Shown in pieces: positions 1-12,547 of a stretch of 64,000 nucleotides of DNA. The notes under the pieces are model-generated. The model worked only from the letters and a program-made list of their open reading frames with translations, did no database searches and was not told the DNA's origin. Each line of letters opens with the position of its first letter. Position 1 is the stretch's first letter. Source of the stretch: Moniliophthora roreri (Eukaryota > Basidiomycota > Agaricomycetes > Agaricales > Marasmiaceae); NCBI GenBank assembly GCA_001466705.2, contig LATX02000225.1, positions 248,001 through 312,000 on the forward strand. Direction: 5' to 3'. Both the position numbers and the translations under genes were made by a program.

Positions 1-1162
1 GATTGGCTAATTCATTCCAAACCAGCCACCTATCGTTAACCATTTGTTTGTGCAATGGACATTCTCTTACCATGTGGCCTTGTTCACCACACCAGTAACA
101 AATTTGTCTAGCACTTGTGGACTGTACAGCCCTTCCTATCATAGGCTGCCCATGTTTTCCTTGGACATCCTAGTTCATAGTGAATATCAGTGTCTCTTGG
201 CTAAGAGGTTTCTGGGTTGCAAGCGCACCTAGCAAGCTTGTCATTTGCCTTTTTAGGTTCTCAATTTCTTGAGTCTGTGCTCATATAGTACATTGGTGTG
301 CATCTATGGTCGCTGCTACACCCAAATTATACATAACCCTATCCTGTTTCTCTTTCTTAGGAAACAATGATGGTACTGTCTCTTCTTGTTTTATGACCAG
401 CATTGTCGCAGCCTGGCTAGGAGCTTGTTCTTGCACTGCTTTCACTTGCACATTCATCAAAGGAATAGAAACCCCCATAGAAAAGGCCATACTCAGTATA
501 ATGGGTTGTGTTTCCTCAGGAACTGCTGACTAATGTGAATTCAGGAAATAAATGTTCCCTGAATTGGTTGACATCACTATCTCAGCCTGCTTGATAACAT
601 TGTTAAGTTCCCAAGGATCTTGTCATCTTCTAGGGTCTTCTTTTCCCTTATCTAGCTTATTGAGCATGAACAGCTCTATCTGCTGTTGAACACGTGTCTT
701 GAATATTATTTCAAAGGTGCTCAAATATTTTTGTACTGCTGTGTGATTCGAAAGGAGAGCCAGAGGCTTAAGAAGCTTTTTGACTTTGAGCAGGAATGCT
801 CGATTGTACTTCTTTAGCTTCTCCAGTCCTCCAAATCCAATATACTGACTGTGCAACACTATTAGGTACAATTTGTCTATTGATCCATTGTCTGTATCTG
901 CTGAATCAGGGAATTCCTTAAATAATAGCTTTTTAAAGTCTTCCCAGGAGTTGCCTTTGGCTTTGCTACTCTCTTGTAATTCTGTATGCAGTTTATAGAA
1001 CATCTTCCGCATTGTGGAATAGATCTTTGAGGCACCCTCTATCAATCCAGCCATCTTAAATTGGATTTCAAGATCATCAAGCCATGCTTGTAAGGTATCT
1101 GGTTCATCTTTGTCAAATGACTTTACAGTGTGCAGAATTTTTCTAACATTTCCTTCTGCCAA
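1..1162 (-). pseudogene. gag of an LTR retrotransposon (3' part with zinc knuckle), decayed
   Basis: The minus strand has an open block at 623-1162 (about 179 codons) with the helical capsid-like pattern seen in retrotransposon gag proteins (tryptophan near DTLQAWLDDLE, then NSWEDFKKLLFKEF). Downstream on the same strand, 59-100 encodes a CCHC zinc knuckle, C-x2-C-x4-H-x4-C (CYWCGEQGHMVREC), which binds nucleic acid in gag proteins. The frame between the two parts is interrupted, so I treat this as one decayed gag. The LTR at about 1663-2420 lies immediately upstream on the minus strand, which fits a 5' LTR followed by gag. Pol would lie beyond the left window edge. Family assignment (Gypsy or Copia) is not decided by gag alone. 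Confidence 0.75.
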
Positions 1163-1327
1163 CTTATCTAACTGATCTTGTGGTAGGTCATCCCATCAGA
1201 AACATTGTGCATTTCCTGCAGTCGGCATTTCGTTATTATTCTGTGGTTCAGTTTCGGTTTCTTCTTGAAATATTCAAAGTAGATTGAACTCTTCAGCTAA
1301 GACCTCTACTCTAGATAATTGAGTGTT

Positions 1328-1660
1328 TCAGTCCATAATTAAGGTAGCAAAAGCAATAATGTTTCTACCAGGTGTTGATAGGGTAGTACTTCTTCTAGTA
1401 GATAGTGTCGAAGTACTTGCTTGAGAATCAATACGAACAAGTCTGCTTCTATTAAATTCAACTGGATCTGTTAATAAAACAGCTCCTGTCACAGTTGCTG
1501 ATCTAGTTGCTCTGGCTGGAGCTGTCAGATTCAATCTAGCAGTCTTTTTCTTTGATTCTTTCTGCTTTTCAGACCTTGATGAATTTTCTGCTACTGGAGT
1601 AGGTGGAAATGCACCAGAAATCACTTCAGACAACCCTTTTGAGCTACCAGTTAGGTGCAA
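1328..1660 (-). pseudogene. N-terminal gag segment, Ser/Thr/Arg-rich
   Basis: A 110-codon minus-strand open block lies between the LTR and the capsid-like gag block. It is rich in Ser, Thr, Lys and Arg and has no recognisable domain, which is common for the N-terminal leader of basidiomycete retrotransposon gag proteins. Its first codons overlap the stretch still shared with the second LTR copy near 40140-40178. It is separated from the capsid-like block by about 165 bp without an open frame, so either an intron or decay separates them. The function is inferred from position only. Confidence 0.45.
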
Positions 1661-1662
1661 CC

Positions 1663-2420
1663 TACCAGTCTGAATAAATAACCTAAAGAGGTTCTATTTG
1701 AAGAAAGGTGTCCTCCACTCAGGCAATGTCCTCTCCAGAGGACCTGTCCACAGTCTGCTCTCTAATTTTAATAGAGGACCTGCCACCAAGGTCAGGTTCT
1801 CTATGTGATGTGACAGGAGTGTCTGGGGTCCTTTTTAGAGAGCATGTCCTCTATACTAGCTGGAGAAAAATTGCCTAATCATAGGCTCTGGATAGTAGTA
1901 TTTTAGCTTATTTCAATTAGCTTAGTTCTTACTCTATTGGTATTGCTATTATAATGCTGTCTTTTATGCTAGCTTGGAAAAAATCAGCTATTCAGGGCTT
2001 TAGAAACAGCATACTTTAGCCTAATTTTAGCACTCTAGCTTTTCTTACATCTGCAATACAAATAGATTTAGATAAATATTATATTTTACTACTTAAAAAT
2101 GCCTATTTGGCACTATAATTAAGAGTATACTATATTTAAAGTGTCATTAACAGTGTGACTCTGCAACAAGGACCTAACCTCAGTTAATACATATATATCC
2201 TTTTACTACAGAGGACCTGACTTCAGCAACAGAGGTCAGGTCCTCCACTGTGGGAGGACATGTCCTCCAGAAGAGCAGATGTATTCTCCAGCAAGGTGGA
2301 CATGCCCTCTAGTAGAGCAGACATGCCCCCTGCTAGAGCAGACCTGTCCTCTAGTAGAGCAGACCTGCCCTCCAGTAGAGCAGACATGTCCTCTGCTGTA
2401 GCCTGTTGAACCATCATCCA
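1663..2420 (-). repeat. LTR of the gag-bearing retroelement (copy 1)
   Basis: The reverse complement of this stretch matches 39300-40178 nearly throughout, including the boundary with the gag leader. The order on the minus strand is this repeat, then gag, so it is best read as the 5' LTR. It contains a roughly 24-bp minisatellite at its distal end (2223-2417) and an AT-rich central part. The exact termini were not resolved; no clean TG...CA ends or target duplication were found. Confidence 0.7.
2223..2417 (-). repeat. 24-bp minisatellite inside the LTR
   Basis: Units built around GAGGACATGTCTGCTCTACT occur about eight times. The unit length of 24 is a multiple of three, so one frame stays open and reads as repeated octapeptides of the MSALLEDR/MSALLEGM type. 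The same pattern is present in the second LTR copy at about 39315-39460. Coding use is not shown. Confidence 0.7.
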
Positions 2421-2424
2421 GAAC

Positions 2425-2783
2425 CTAAATGGAAATACTAGTAGTCATTTTACACATACAATCTGGAAGTCCTGCAAAGTCTTGGAAAAACAGAACTTGT
2501 ACTAACTAACTGCAACTTTGTCATTCCTGTAGAAGATGTATTGGGTGTGTTCACATACTCCTTATTCCAAACTAATCTATGCACATAAGCAGAATATATC
2601 TATTTCAAATCCTTTTAAGACAATCATTGCAATTAGCAGCCATTCTATGACTTGGCTTTATTTGTTTGTTTCAGCATTTCATTCTCTTGATCTAGTGCAA
2701 GCATTCATCCCACTGGCTACCTAGAACCAGTAGGATATTTTACTTGTAGAGTGTATACACTATATACTAGTACTAGTAACTAG
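2425..2783. other. AT-rich spacer, nothing recognised
   Basis: This stretch lies between the LTR and the 3' end of the KDZ transposase gene. I see no conserved coding pattern, RNA gene or clear inverted repeat in it. It may hold the terminal sequence of the KDZ element, but no partner terminus was found beyond 6181. Confidence 0.5.
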
Positions 2784-5700
2784 TTAAAAGGCTACTTCCT
2801 CCTTATCAGAATTTATAGTCAACATTTGATCTAGATATTCTATCAATGTAGTGTCTTCATCAACCTCTACTTTACTATCTCCCTCTGAGTCTGAGTTGTT
2901 TCCCAGCTCAATGACAACATCTCTATGCAATATTTGACACTGAGTGTCCAATTCCCTTTTGGATAGACTCCAGTCTGACACTCCTTCTGATGCTTGCACA
3001 TATACAAAAGCTCTTTGCCATGTAACTAGAAGTTTCACTAATGATAGCTTTTTCAGCTTTAGTTGATGCTTTATGCCATCAGTATCTGCCAATTGTTAGC
3101 TACTAGTACTAAGCCAATATATGCAATATAGACATACCTGCTTTGTCAATTGCATTACATATTACTGTCCACTCTTCTGCAAACCACTTCTGCATAGAGT
3201 CCCTTTCATACTGTAATCAAATCAACTCCTCATTACAACAGTCCCTTTCTAACAAGGCACATATTCCAAGTCAGACATTATCATCTGCTAGCCAAGAGAA
3301 GGGGTCACCACTTTCTTCAGATAATCCTACATCCTGCCAGATTGCATCATCAATGTCTAGGCTGAAAAGAGACTTGGTATTGATAGGAAGAGGTGCAACT
3401 GCATGTTTTGGAGCAGCTTTTGTAGCTACCAGCTTTGCCATATCTGCTTGTTATACTGTCTAGCCAGCTGTTGAATAGAAGGATCTTGTTTCTTAATAGC
3501 ATCTTCCAGGTGTGCATCTATCTTTCTTTCTAGTATAGAGTCAGACAGTAGGTCACTATTATTAGTCCAGTGCTTACTATTTGTTATCTTTTTCTTCCAG
3601 TATGATCGCTCCAGTCAATCCCTTTCAAACTTCTGTTGCCTCAAATGCTCAAGCAAACATGTTTTAATAGCAAGGGCATTCATCTGCATGCAGAGGTAGG
3701 AGTTATTCATAAGTTTGTTGACATCCTGTCACTCCTAAACTCCTAGAGCTGCTTTTTTAGACTCAAGCTCATTTTTAGCATTAAATAAGCGGTAGTCAGA
3801 GAGCTCTGTGTCTAGCATTGATTTCTCAAGCTTTGAAATGCTTGTAACCAATGCTTGTACACCTTCTTGCAACTGGATCACTCTTCTAACTGCCTTGTTG
3901 CCACTATCCTTTGATTGTGCTATATTTTTAATAACAGTAAGTATTTGCTCCCAACAAGAGAATATTAACACACTAGATAGTGGTTTTGTCTGATAAGCAA
4001 CTTGTAGTGCCCATTGTTTATGCAGAAATGTTTCATTCTGGCCTGACTTCTTCAAGTCTTCTTCTGCTGATTTGCGACGAGAGTGGCATGACTGCCACTT
4101 TTGCTCTAGCCACCTGCCAAGACCAATAAGGTTGTCTTGGTCAATTTGCTGCACTTGAGTGTCCACAGTATATAGGCATGCATAGAACTGCATAATTATT
4201 AGTTTATCAATCAATGATAATACAAGAGAACTCACTCCACAGACTATCAGATATGGTATTAACTTGCTAATAGCATGCCAAAAGTGTTCACATCTCTCTC
4301 CATCAGACAACCCAAACCCAATACACTTCCAAGAATGGTAGACAAGCTGGCATGGCTATCTGTGCCCAAATGCATGAAACACAGAAATTGCAAAAGATAT
4401 CCAGGAAAGGTAAGGCTTTAGAAATCCCCATTTGTAGCAGGAGCAATGGAGCTGGCAGGCAATGTCATAGAGAAGTCCAATTGTAAACCACTCTGGCAGA
4501 TGCTTGAAGAGTGTCTCCAGTAGGACAAGAACATAATGTTGGTGCTTGCTTGCAGATGTCATATTGACTAGCCAGAGCACTCTGTCATGGCAGCAAAGAA
4601 AACCCATTAGAGCAGTAGAATCAAAGAACTAGGTGCTTGCTTTTTCTCTGTGCTCATCTGCAGCTGTAAAGCTAGCTTCACATCCATTCAGTACAGATGA
4701 GGGCACTTTTAGAGGACCTTCAAAACCATCTTAACCCTCTGGCACATTCTCTGAAGCTGGTGCTTTGTCCTTTCTGTGAGGTGGGCATATCTCCTATACT
4801 CTTGCCTCCATTTCCAACACATTCTCCTCTGGAATAAATACTGTCACTGGATACTCCATTGGAGGATCTCTGCTCTGTTTGTTATGCTTTTGTGTAAAGC
4901 ATGCATCTACACAAACAATAGCATCAAATCTAAGTCAAAACTTTAGTTACTAGAATTTCAAACAGAAAGAATGACATACTCTAGATGCTCATCTACCTGT
5001 GAGAAGTCACCACCAAAGCACAGAGGACATTGAGATCTTAAATACTTGGAAGGCTGATCCAGTTGTAGTGTTGGTGTGTCTAGATGCCTACACTTATAAC
5101 TCCCTCCTTCATCATCAGATGATTTACCACAACTGTCCTCCAATGAACTGTCAACCACTCTATGTGAACTTTTATATAGATCACCAGGTGGCATCAACAA
5201 GTCATCACGTGTTTCAGCAAGAGCATTATGTATATGGCTTTCCACTGCATGTTTGAGTGATGTAAACCAGTGAAGGGCATTTGCAAAGCGTTTCTGGAGT
5301 GGATCCTAAAATATATAGTAAGATGAGAAATACTTAAACTATATGACAAATGAAATTGTAATACCTTGCCTTGCAAGTGGTATCCTAATGACTCTAGAAA
5401 GTCTTGCAGAGTATCACACCATGCAGTGTGATTTGGAGCAACTCGAAGAAAGAGTTTGGACACAAATTCCAAGACCCGCATATCCACAGCTAATGTAGGT
5501 GCCAGTGGGGCACATGGAAAACAGCCAGAGTCTAAAAGCTGCCTTGCTGCAGACATGCAGTTGCAGGTGTGAATGCATGTCTGCTCTAAAGCTAAATAAA
5601 CAGATTAGATAATATATAGATTTTATGCTACAAAATATCTTACAAGCAAAATGCACAAGAATAATGTGCAGATCCCGTCCAGGTAATCCACAGGTACATT

Positions 5701-6181
5701 TATACTCACTTGGTAGAGGTTCTAGTGATAGGTTCTCTGTGGAGTGCAGTAGCTCCATGTAAGGGTTGACTAAGGATGGAATAACCTCTGTCAGCCAGTG
5801 CTCTGACTGAGAGCAATGCTTCTGCCGGTAGAGTGATGAAGGGTCAAATGAATAGTTAAGAATGTGCATAAATCCATCTTCTTGAGATGAAATGTCTGAT
5901 CCTGCTGGTGTGTCACCCTCATCTGCAGAATTATGCTTCTAATCACCCTTATGCTTGCTTGTATCTCTACTGGTACCATCTCCTGAATGTGCTCTCAATG
6001 AATGTGTTTGGGAAAGTGTCTGACCATCAGCAAGATAAACCCAGGCTCGAGGATGTTTGCTAGTTTTCTGTGCATGATAGTGGGGTATCTTGACTGGAAA
6101 CAGCTTGAATGATGAGGTGGTAGCAATTGGATGTGTGTAGGCTGTCTTTGGAAGGTATGAACAAGACATAGAGACTACCAA
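2784..6181 (-). CDS. KDZ (Kyakuja-Dileera-Zisupton) transposase gene with CxC-type N-terminus, multi-exon
   Basis: Several minus-strand coding blocks in order make one KDZ-type gene. The N-terminal part (about 6181-5194) carries the cysteine-cluster (CxC1-like) region linked to KDZ transposases, with CTCGLPGRDLHI and, further on, CFPCAPLAPTLAVDMRVLEF. The catalytic part is at 4607-4356 (YDIACQL, then ISFAISVFHAFGH) and 4310-3735 (LSDGERCEHFWHAISKLIPY), both hallmarks of the KDZ core. The C-terminal coiled-coil and acidic tail run to 2784. The blocks lie in different frames separated by short AT-rich spacers typical of basidiomycete introns, but I did not assign every splice site. At least one junction (about 3143-3735) lacks an obvious open frame, so decay is possible. 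The start at 6181 is the first in-frame ATG of the CxC part. Confidence 0.75.
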
Positions 6182-6360
6182 TAGATGAGATCTTCAGATG
6201 GAGATGGAGATAGGGAGATGGAGGGATGGAGATAAATGTATACTATTTATATATGCTTAAAGGTTCTGAGTCTCTTAGTAATTCAAATTTGTCAAGGCAC
6301 CAAATTCAACATATTTTAATGCAAACAAATTCATTCAATGCAGTTAGAATATAGAAAAAG

Positions 6361-6440
6361 TTCAGGCCAAGACTTGAACTTGGAACCTCTGCTATTTATT
6401 GAGCTTGATTGTTTCAACATAAGTTTAAACCATAATTTAT
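6361..6440 (-). repeat. tRNA-like pseudogene or SINE head (degenerate)
   Basis: On the minus strand there is a convincing T-arm: stem CCAAG, loop TTCAAGT, stem CTTGG, followed by an acceptor-like CCTGAAC. The 5' half no longer folds as a tRNA. It shares the T-arm plus CCTGARC layout with the better copy at 6578-6656, so both probably come from one tRNA-derived family. Confidence 0.4.
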
Positions 6441-6577
6441 ATTGTAAGCTCATTATACTTGTACTAGAACTCATTGAATGCAAAGGTCACAGCAGAAACA
6501 GATAACATATTAACAGTTAAAGTATATATAGATATATTTCCTAGAATAGAGGAGAAAAAAATATGGAAAATGCATAA

Positions 6578-6656
6578 GGCTCAGGGTGAGACTTGAACTC
6601 ACATTCACCAGATGCAGCAATTATCCCCATGCACTATACTACATGGTGACTGAGCC
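6578..6656 (-). tRNA. tRNA-like sequence, probably a pseudogene or SINE head
   Basis: The minus strand folds as a tRNA-like cloverleaf. The ends GGCTCAG and CTGAGCC are complementary. A D-arm can be drawn with CCATG/CATGG, and the T-arm is GTGAG-TTCAAGT-CTCAC, containing a good B box. The anticodon arm (GGATA ... CATCT) pairs poorly, and the loop would read TGC (Ala) if positioned normally. One extra base lies between T-stem and acceptor. The imperfect middle and the related degenerate copy at 6361-6440 argue for a tRNA-derived repeat rather than a working gene. Confidence 0.45.
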
Positions 6657-7009
6657 ATAAATAAGTAACAAGTTGCTAAAGCTGAAGTGTACCAGAAATG
6701 CAGGACTTATGAATATTATATGAGTATATAGTTTACAAGTGTATGTAGAGTTCGGTATACAACAAGACATTGGGGAAATGGAGTCATGGTGCAGAAGGTA
6801 AGGAAAGAGCTCATGGGAAACACAAAACTGCCTTTGTTAGACCTGTCCCACTGCAAAAAATCACATGATTTGATATGGTCATGTGATATTAAAAGCTCAG
6901 AGCATAATCACAAAGCACAGTTGACTCTGGTGTGGCAGATAGTACAAGCAGATCAGGTTTATTAGAATAATTCAACAAGATAGTGTTTGAATAACTTTTG
7001 CTGCACTCT

Positions 7010-7485
7010 TCAAATCTCAGTAGTCTGCTGCTCAGCAACCTCAGTGCTGAATTTGGAGACTGCCTGCTTCACCTCCAACAGGAGCATATATTCAGTGTGG
7101 ACACATTTCAACATGAGAATGTCAAACTCCTTGAGTGCTTGTTGCTTGGCCACTGATAGTGTGAGGCTTGGATCTATGACACAGTTACTCTTAGACTCAT
7201 AAATAAAGGCAGAAAAACCTGCCTTGTTGCAACAACTCTTCAATCCAGAGCTGTATTTCCTCCTTATGCTTAATGATATCTGCTTGTAGGTCTGTATCTG
7301 TCTCTGAGATAGAGTGAGCCATGTATGAACGTCAGGAATACAAACTTACTCAGTTGGCATTCAATTTCCTTCTGAGAGGGTAACATCTCTCTGACTTTGT
7401 CTCTTGGTTGGCCCGTCCCCTCCACCACAAAGTCGACCATTTGCTCATAAATAGAGTGATTGTGTCTGGGGTGTTCTGTGGCCAT
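7010..7485 (-). CDS. Small helical protein, three exons, paralog A of a tandem pair
   Basis: I read three exons: 7485-7350, 7303-7223 and 7173-7010, giving 126 residues. Intron 1 (46 nt) is GT-AG and phase 1. Intron 2 (49 nt) must start GCAGGT and end ATAG, a GC-AG intron, to keep frame; it is also phase 1. The start is an ATG at 7485. The product is largely helical, has no signal peptide or membrane segment, and I do not recognise a domain. The gene at 7962-8394 has the same exon number, intron phases and an aligned third exon starting with Asp-Pro (DPSLTLSVAKQQALKEFDIL here, DPHLSELECEEQAIKDYNAA there). Both lie head-to-tail on the minus strand. Function is unknown. Confidence 0.6.
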
Positions 7486-7961
7486 GAATAAAGGGAAAAA
7501 TAGTAACTTAGATAAAAGGTCAGGGAGACTTACTTTTTATATGTTTTATTTCGATGATTTAATTAAGGTGCAGTCCAAAGATTCTAGAATATCACAAGTT
7601 GTTCAGAAGTCATGGTTTCATGAGGGTGACAACCAAACTTACAATACGCTATAATATAGCATTACATGTAAAAAGATATATGTAAGCAATAACGGCAAGC
7701 TCTGAACACTATTGTCATTGTTGGTATCACAGGGATATTAGGTTGTGCCAGACCTCATAATGGTCAAGAAATGAGGGTAGACCATGGGAATAGTTAAGTG
7801 GCCCAAATTGGATGCATCCTACTGCAAAAGATCACATAAATAAACATGCTCACATGAAAAGTTCACATATAGCTTTAAGGCATAGGAGATATCACTAGCA
7901 CGATAATAAATTAACAACCTAACTATGCAGTTAAACAGGTTCCAACTTTGATTGTAACTCC

Positions 7962-8394
7962 TCAGTCCATGCAAGTTCCATTGGAATGCTCTGCCTTCAC
8001 TGGGAGCATCATGGTTTGCAAGTTCAGTAGGTTCCTCAGGTTCTGACTCATCGCCTTATATATGGATGTAAGGCACATGATCATTGCTGCATTGTAGTCC
8101 TTTATGGCCTGTTCCTCACATTCTAATTCAGAAAGGTGGGGATCTATAAAGTTATTAGCAGTACAATTGTGTGAATAAGAATACAACATACCTTCAAGCT
8201 TGAGCATTTGCATTTGAAGGTGCATGTATTCTTGGTATATCTCTTTTTCAGTTTGAATGGATTCATTTGCTAGTTGTATCACATTAATTAAAATTCTATT
8301 TGCAAGGAATATACTTACCAGATTGGGTGAGTAGGCGACTGATCTCAGTTGAGAGAGTACTGGAGGCCACAGTTTTTGGGAATTGAGATGCCAT
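7962..8394 (-). CDS. Small helical protein, three exons, paralog B of a tandem pair
   Basis: Exons are 8394-8319, 8269-8192 and 8143-7962, giving 111 residues from an ATG at 8394. Both introns (49 and 48 nt) are GT-AG and phase 1, with GTAAGT and GTATGT donors. The protein starts MASQFPKTVASSTLSTEISR, continues with a Glu/Gln/Met-rich helix (exon 2) and ends with a third exon aligned to its neighbour at 7010-7485. No known domain is visible. An AT-rich TATATATAAT stretch lies just upstream of the start. It differs from paralog A at most positions, so the duplication is old. Confidence 0.6.
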
Positions 8395-9347
8395 CACTCA
8401 TGAGACTTGATATATATAATGCAAATAGGAACTCAGGATGAGGTGTGAGTTAGGTGGGACAGACTGTGTTTCAAATGAGTTCGAAAGCTGGCGAGCATAA
8501 TCAGGATGAGAATGTGAGTATATATACCAGATGAGGGGCAAGGTTCTCATGTGAGAGACATATTATTCAGTAGATAGATGTTCAACACAGCAAAGGAGTG
8601 CAGTGATCTACAGTGGGAGTTGTTTGGTCAGTGAGTGAGCATAATCAGGAAGGGGGAGGGGGTGAATTTTTACCTTGAGTGACGACAAGATAGTTGACTA
8701 CTAGACCTTGGATGCATTGAGGTACCAAGAAAACATGAAAAACTGACAAGAAAACCATGAGGAGGGGAAAAGAATGACAACAACAACAACAACAGTGACC
8801 CAGAGACATTGACAGTAAACAAAAGGGAAGACCCCATCACCGTTGACGTCGGCAACGAAGCGGAGGTTATGACGGAGAAGGTGGTGGTAAGAAAGAAAGA
8901 AGGATAGGCTGTAGGAATGATTGAGCCACTAGAGTTGGACCTGTCCCACTCTGGCAGCTCAATCATTCCCACGGCCCTTTCCTCTTTCTTCCAGACTACC
9001 AAGTCTGCTCCTGCTGTCAGGTACAGCTGCCTTCATCAGCATTCCTCAGTGAGTCCTCATCATGCTCAATGTTGAGCACAATATTAACACATTATAGGGT
9101 TTCTCACTCACTTCGTACATTCAGGTAAGGTACTCAGTGTCTGACTTTGACTTTTTTTTTTTATTTTTATTTTTTTAATTATCTCTATGTGTACCATTCC
9201 CAATATTAAAATTCTGAGTTACTGAATTTCCAATGCAGTGAACATGGTCACTGTCAGTGACGGCAATGAGACTGGGGAGCATGTCAATTGGCCCTGTATG
9301 AAAATAATTTGAAAATTCATTTAAGCTAATAGATTATTGGTAGAATA
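8395..9347. other. Intergenic stretch with a strong hairpin
   Basis: No credible gene was seen. The stretch holds a (CAA)n run near 8779, a T-rich run near 9150 and a hairpin at 8914-8970. The arms are GGAATGATTGAGC and GCTCAATCATTCC, with further internal pairing AGAGT/ACTCT and GGAC/GTCC. The open frame on the minus strand at 8670-9002 runs through this hairpin and shows no domain, so I do not call it a gene. Confidence 0.5.
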
Positions 9348-9842
9348 ATGCCCAAAGCAACTCACAATGTGTTTATCAATGAGGAAGCTGCATCCAGGTC
9401 TGAGGACAGATACCTGGATGACGAGATAAATGAGCTCAATGCATCTGGTGGCGAGTCCATGAACCAGACACACATTTTACAGCCACTTAGCATATGCAAG
9501 GACATATTTGCAAACATTTATCATCGTTTTGCACTGCAACCTGTCCTTACTGAACTGGAGGATGAAACACCACAAGTTCAGAGTGTGGAAACCAAGGAAC
9601 CAATAGAGGTTGATGTAGCTGAAGTTGTGACTGTGCCAAAACCTGAATCCAATCAAGATTGTATTGTTAAATTATTGTTGAAGCAGCAGGACCTGTTCAT
9701 AAATGACAAGCTAGACTCTGACACCTTCTTTGACCTGATGAATCACAAAGTTAAGGAATATCCATCACTTCAGGACGCCTGGATTAAGTATATAGGATCA
9801 CTGGGTGAATGGCTAGTAACTTCAGAGGGATTCTGCCCTGAG
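9348..9842 (+). CDS. 5' exon of an unknown-function gene interrupted by the CACTA element
   Basis: An open block from the ATG at 9348 encodes about 165 residues: an acidic, Glu/Val-rich linker, then a conserved module ending DAWIKYIGSLGEWLVTSEGF and CPEV. A GTACGT donor follows at 9843, and the CACTA transposon begins 12 bp later. A diverged copy of the same module lies past the transposon at about 23790-23973 (DWIKHVGALGEWMEREEGF), so the gene contains or contained a tandem module. I know no characterised family for this module. The transposon sits inside the predicted intron, so the reading frame itself is not cut. Confidence 0.6.
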
Positions 9843-9854
9843 GTACGTATCTAC

Positions 9855-9997
9855 CACTGGACACATCCACCAGGGCAGTAGCCCACTGACTTCCACAAAG
9901 GCAGTAGCACAGCAGTAGCACCCTGCTTTATGCCCTGGTCCACCTTGTGGATGCCTCACAAATGTAATTGTTGACAAAAACCCTAGTTTATACTCAA
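9855..9997 (+). repeat. Left terminal inverted repeat of the CACTA element
   Basis: It begins CACTGGACAC and carries three GCAGTAGC motifs, which may be transposase-binding subrepeats. It is the inverted partner of 23551-23693, with only a few mismatches, mostly C/T or G/A. Confidence 0.85.
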
Positions 9998-10157
9998 AAT
10001 ATAAATGTTTAATTCAAATTACGGGTATTCCATAACATAGACAGTATAGCTACAACCTGAACATGTCAGCTGAGATATCAAGAGAGAGCATGACAATAAC
10101 AACAAAAACGCGTAGACAGCGACAAGAATGCAAAAAAAAAAACACAGTAGACTACAC

Positions 10158-10610
10158 TCAGCTCTCCACCTTTGCATCAACCTCCTCAATCATTGGCTTG
10201 ATTATCGTCTCCCAAGCATCAACGCTCAGAAGACGGAATATTTCCTGATGGACTTTTCCGCTTATGAAAAATGTCAATGTGTGAAATGAAAATATTAGAG
10301 AAGACTTACAATCAATACACATTCCTTGCACCCTCTCAAACCCGCCAGCCATTAACGCGAGATGTACAAGGTGTTCTAGGGTTCAAGTTAGCTCCTGCGA
10401 AACAAAGAATACCAAAGAAAACTCACCAACACGTTTATGATGAATCACTGGTACCCCTTTGTACCAGATATGCGGCTTGGAGGGGCACTGTCAATCCCAT
10501 TCTGCCATTCTCTCTTCCAGTGGCCAGCTTGTTCGACCAACCTTGAATAAGTAGCCTGATTCCCAATCATCCATGATATGAAAAGCATATATTTGGCTGC
10601 GTTTTTCCGT
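10158..10610 (-). pseudogene. T5orf172 (MUG113-like) domain protein, captured and decayed
   Basis: On the minus strand, about 10545-10430 encodes FKVGRTSWPLEERMAEWD, a stop, then QCPSKPHIWYKG. This matches the T5orf172 domain pattern (KVGRT ... R ... EW ... CPS), a GIY-YIG-related DNA-binding or nuclease-like fold common in fungi as MUG113-like proteins. A GTGAGT...GCAG intron follows, then LEHLVHLALMAGGFERVQG and a Cys pair, then a second intron and KVHQEIFRL ... WETIIKPMIEE to the stop near 10158. Two in-frame TGA codons replace arginines expected in the family. Introns are preserved, so the copy came from genomic DNA, not a processed transcript. It lies inside the CACTA element. Confidence 0.6.
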
Positions 10611-11040
10611 CATGCTGAACACTTTGATGAAGATTGCCTCAAATTTGGCAGCGGCCAACGTCATCTATGAGCCATCAGTCAAGAAAACATTCACAAAAGC
10701 CAAACAACTCACCCAGAATGCAAGATGAGCCAACATCTCGAAGATCCGGTGGAGAACGATCGAGAAGGAGTCCAAAGGGTGGGAGAGTTGTTGAAGCACA
10801 GGGCAAAGGTGGGCAAAGGGCAGGTGGTGCTTTGTTGGGCACCAAATGGTGCCAAACGAAGCCTGTGCAGCCCCTGACGACACATTCTATGTGTCCAGAG
10901 AGCACAAAGAAATCACCCCTGGGGTTTTCTAGAGTGTAGATCACGATTTTGACAATATTAGAGTATGACATGTTGGTCATTTCTCGATCGCATAGAGTTG
11001 GGTGTCTAGCTGCCATTTGCATGGGCACTCATTGACCAGA

Positions 11041-11086
11041 ATGGCCATCTCAATGAAAAAAAATTAGTTTAAGGTCATTTTGGACC
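11041..11086 (+). repeat. Direct repeat, left copy, next to the GDH fragment
   Basis: The stretch TGGCCATCTCAATGAAAAAA and the following AGTTTAAGGTCATTTTGG recur in the same orientation at about 12548-12594 with a few substitutions. The two copies bracket about 1.5 kb that holds the glutamate dehydrogenase fragment and an unknown coding block, which suggests a unit inserted or duplicated together. Confidence 0.55.
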
Positions 11087-11379
11087 AAGGAGTGCCCCCG
11101 ATTCAAATCGGTGATAGAAACAGTCTCGCGTGGCTTTTTTATGTGAGCACAAAGTGGATAGTAATCATGTACTAGTCATGTCATCCAATGTAGATTTTTT
11201 CTTGAAGTTGAACACCCAGTATCCTTTGACAACAGCACTAATCGTGTCAGTAAAACCTGATTTGCATGCACGTGGTGCACTGACTGCATTTTCATCAACT
11301 TGAACCATGTACATAATGTAATGTGTCATTTACCACTAGCATTCGTGTTCTGCCAACTGCTTTGTATGAAAGTCATCCA

Positions 11380-12512
<1,133 letters not shown>

Positions 12513-12547
12513 GTGAGCCCAGAGAGACGCTTATATGCCTGCAGTGG

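Noticed and set aside
7174..7222. Conventional GT donor at 7218 for the second intron of the 126-residue gene.
   Set aside because: It shifts the frame relative to exon 2 and loses the Asp-Pro alignment with the paralog; the GC donor four bases upstream keeps both.
10634..11028. Overlapping open frames on both strands at 10634-10939 and 10675-11028.
   Set aside because: No domain, low-complexity composition and mutual overlap; possibly decayed upstream exons of the T5orf172 gene, not supportable as genes.
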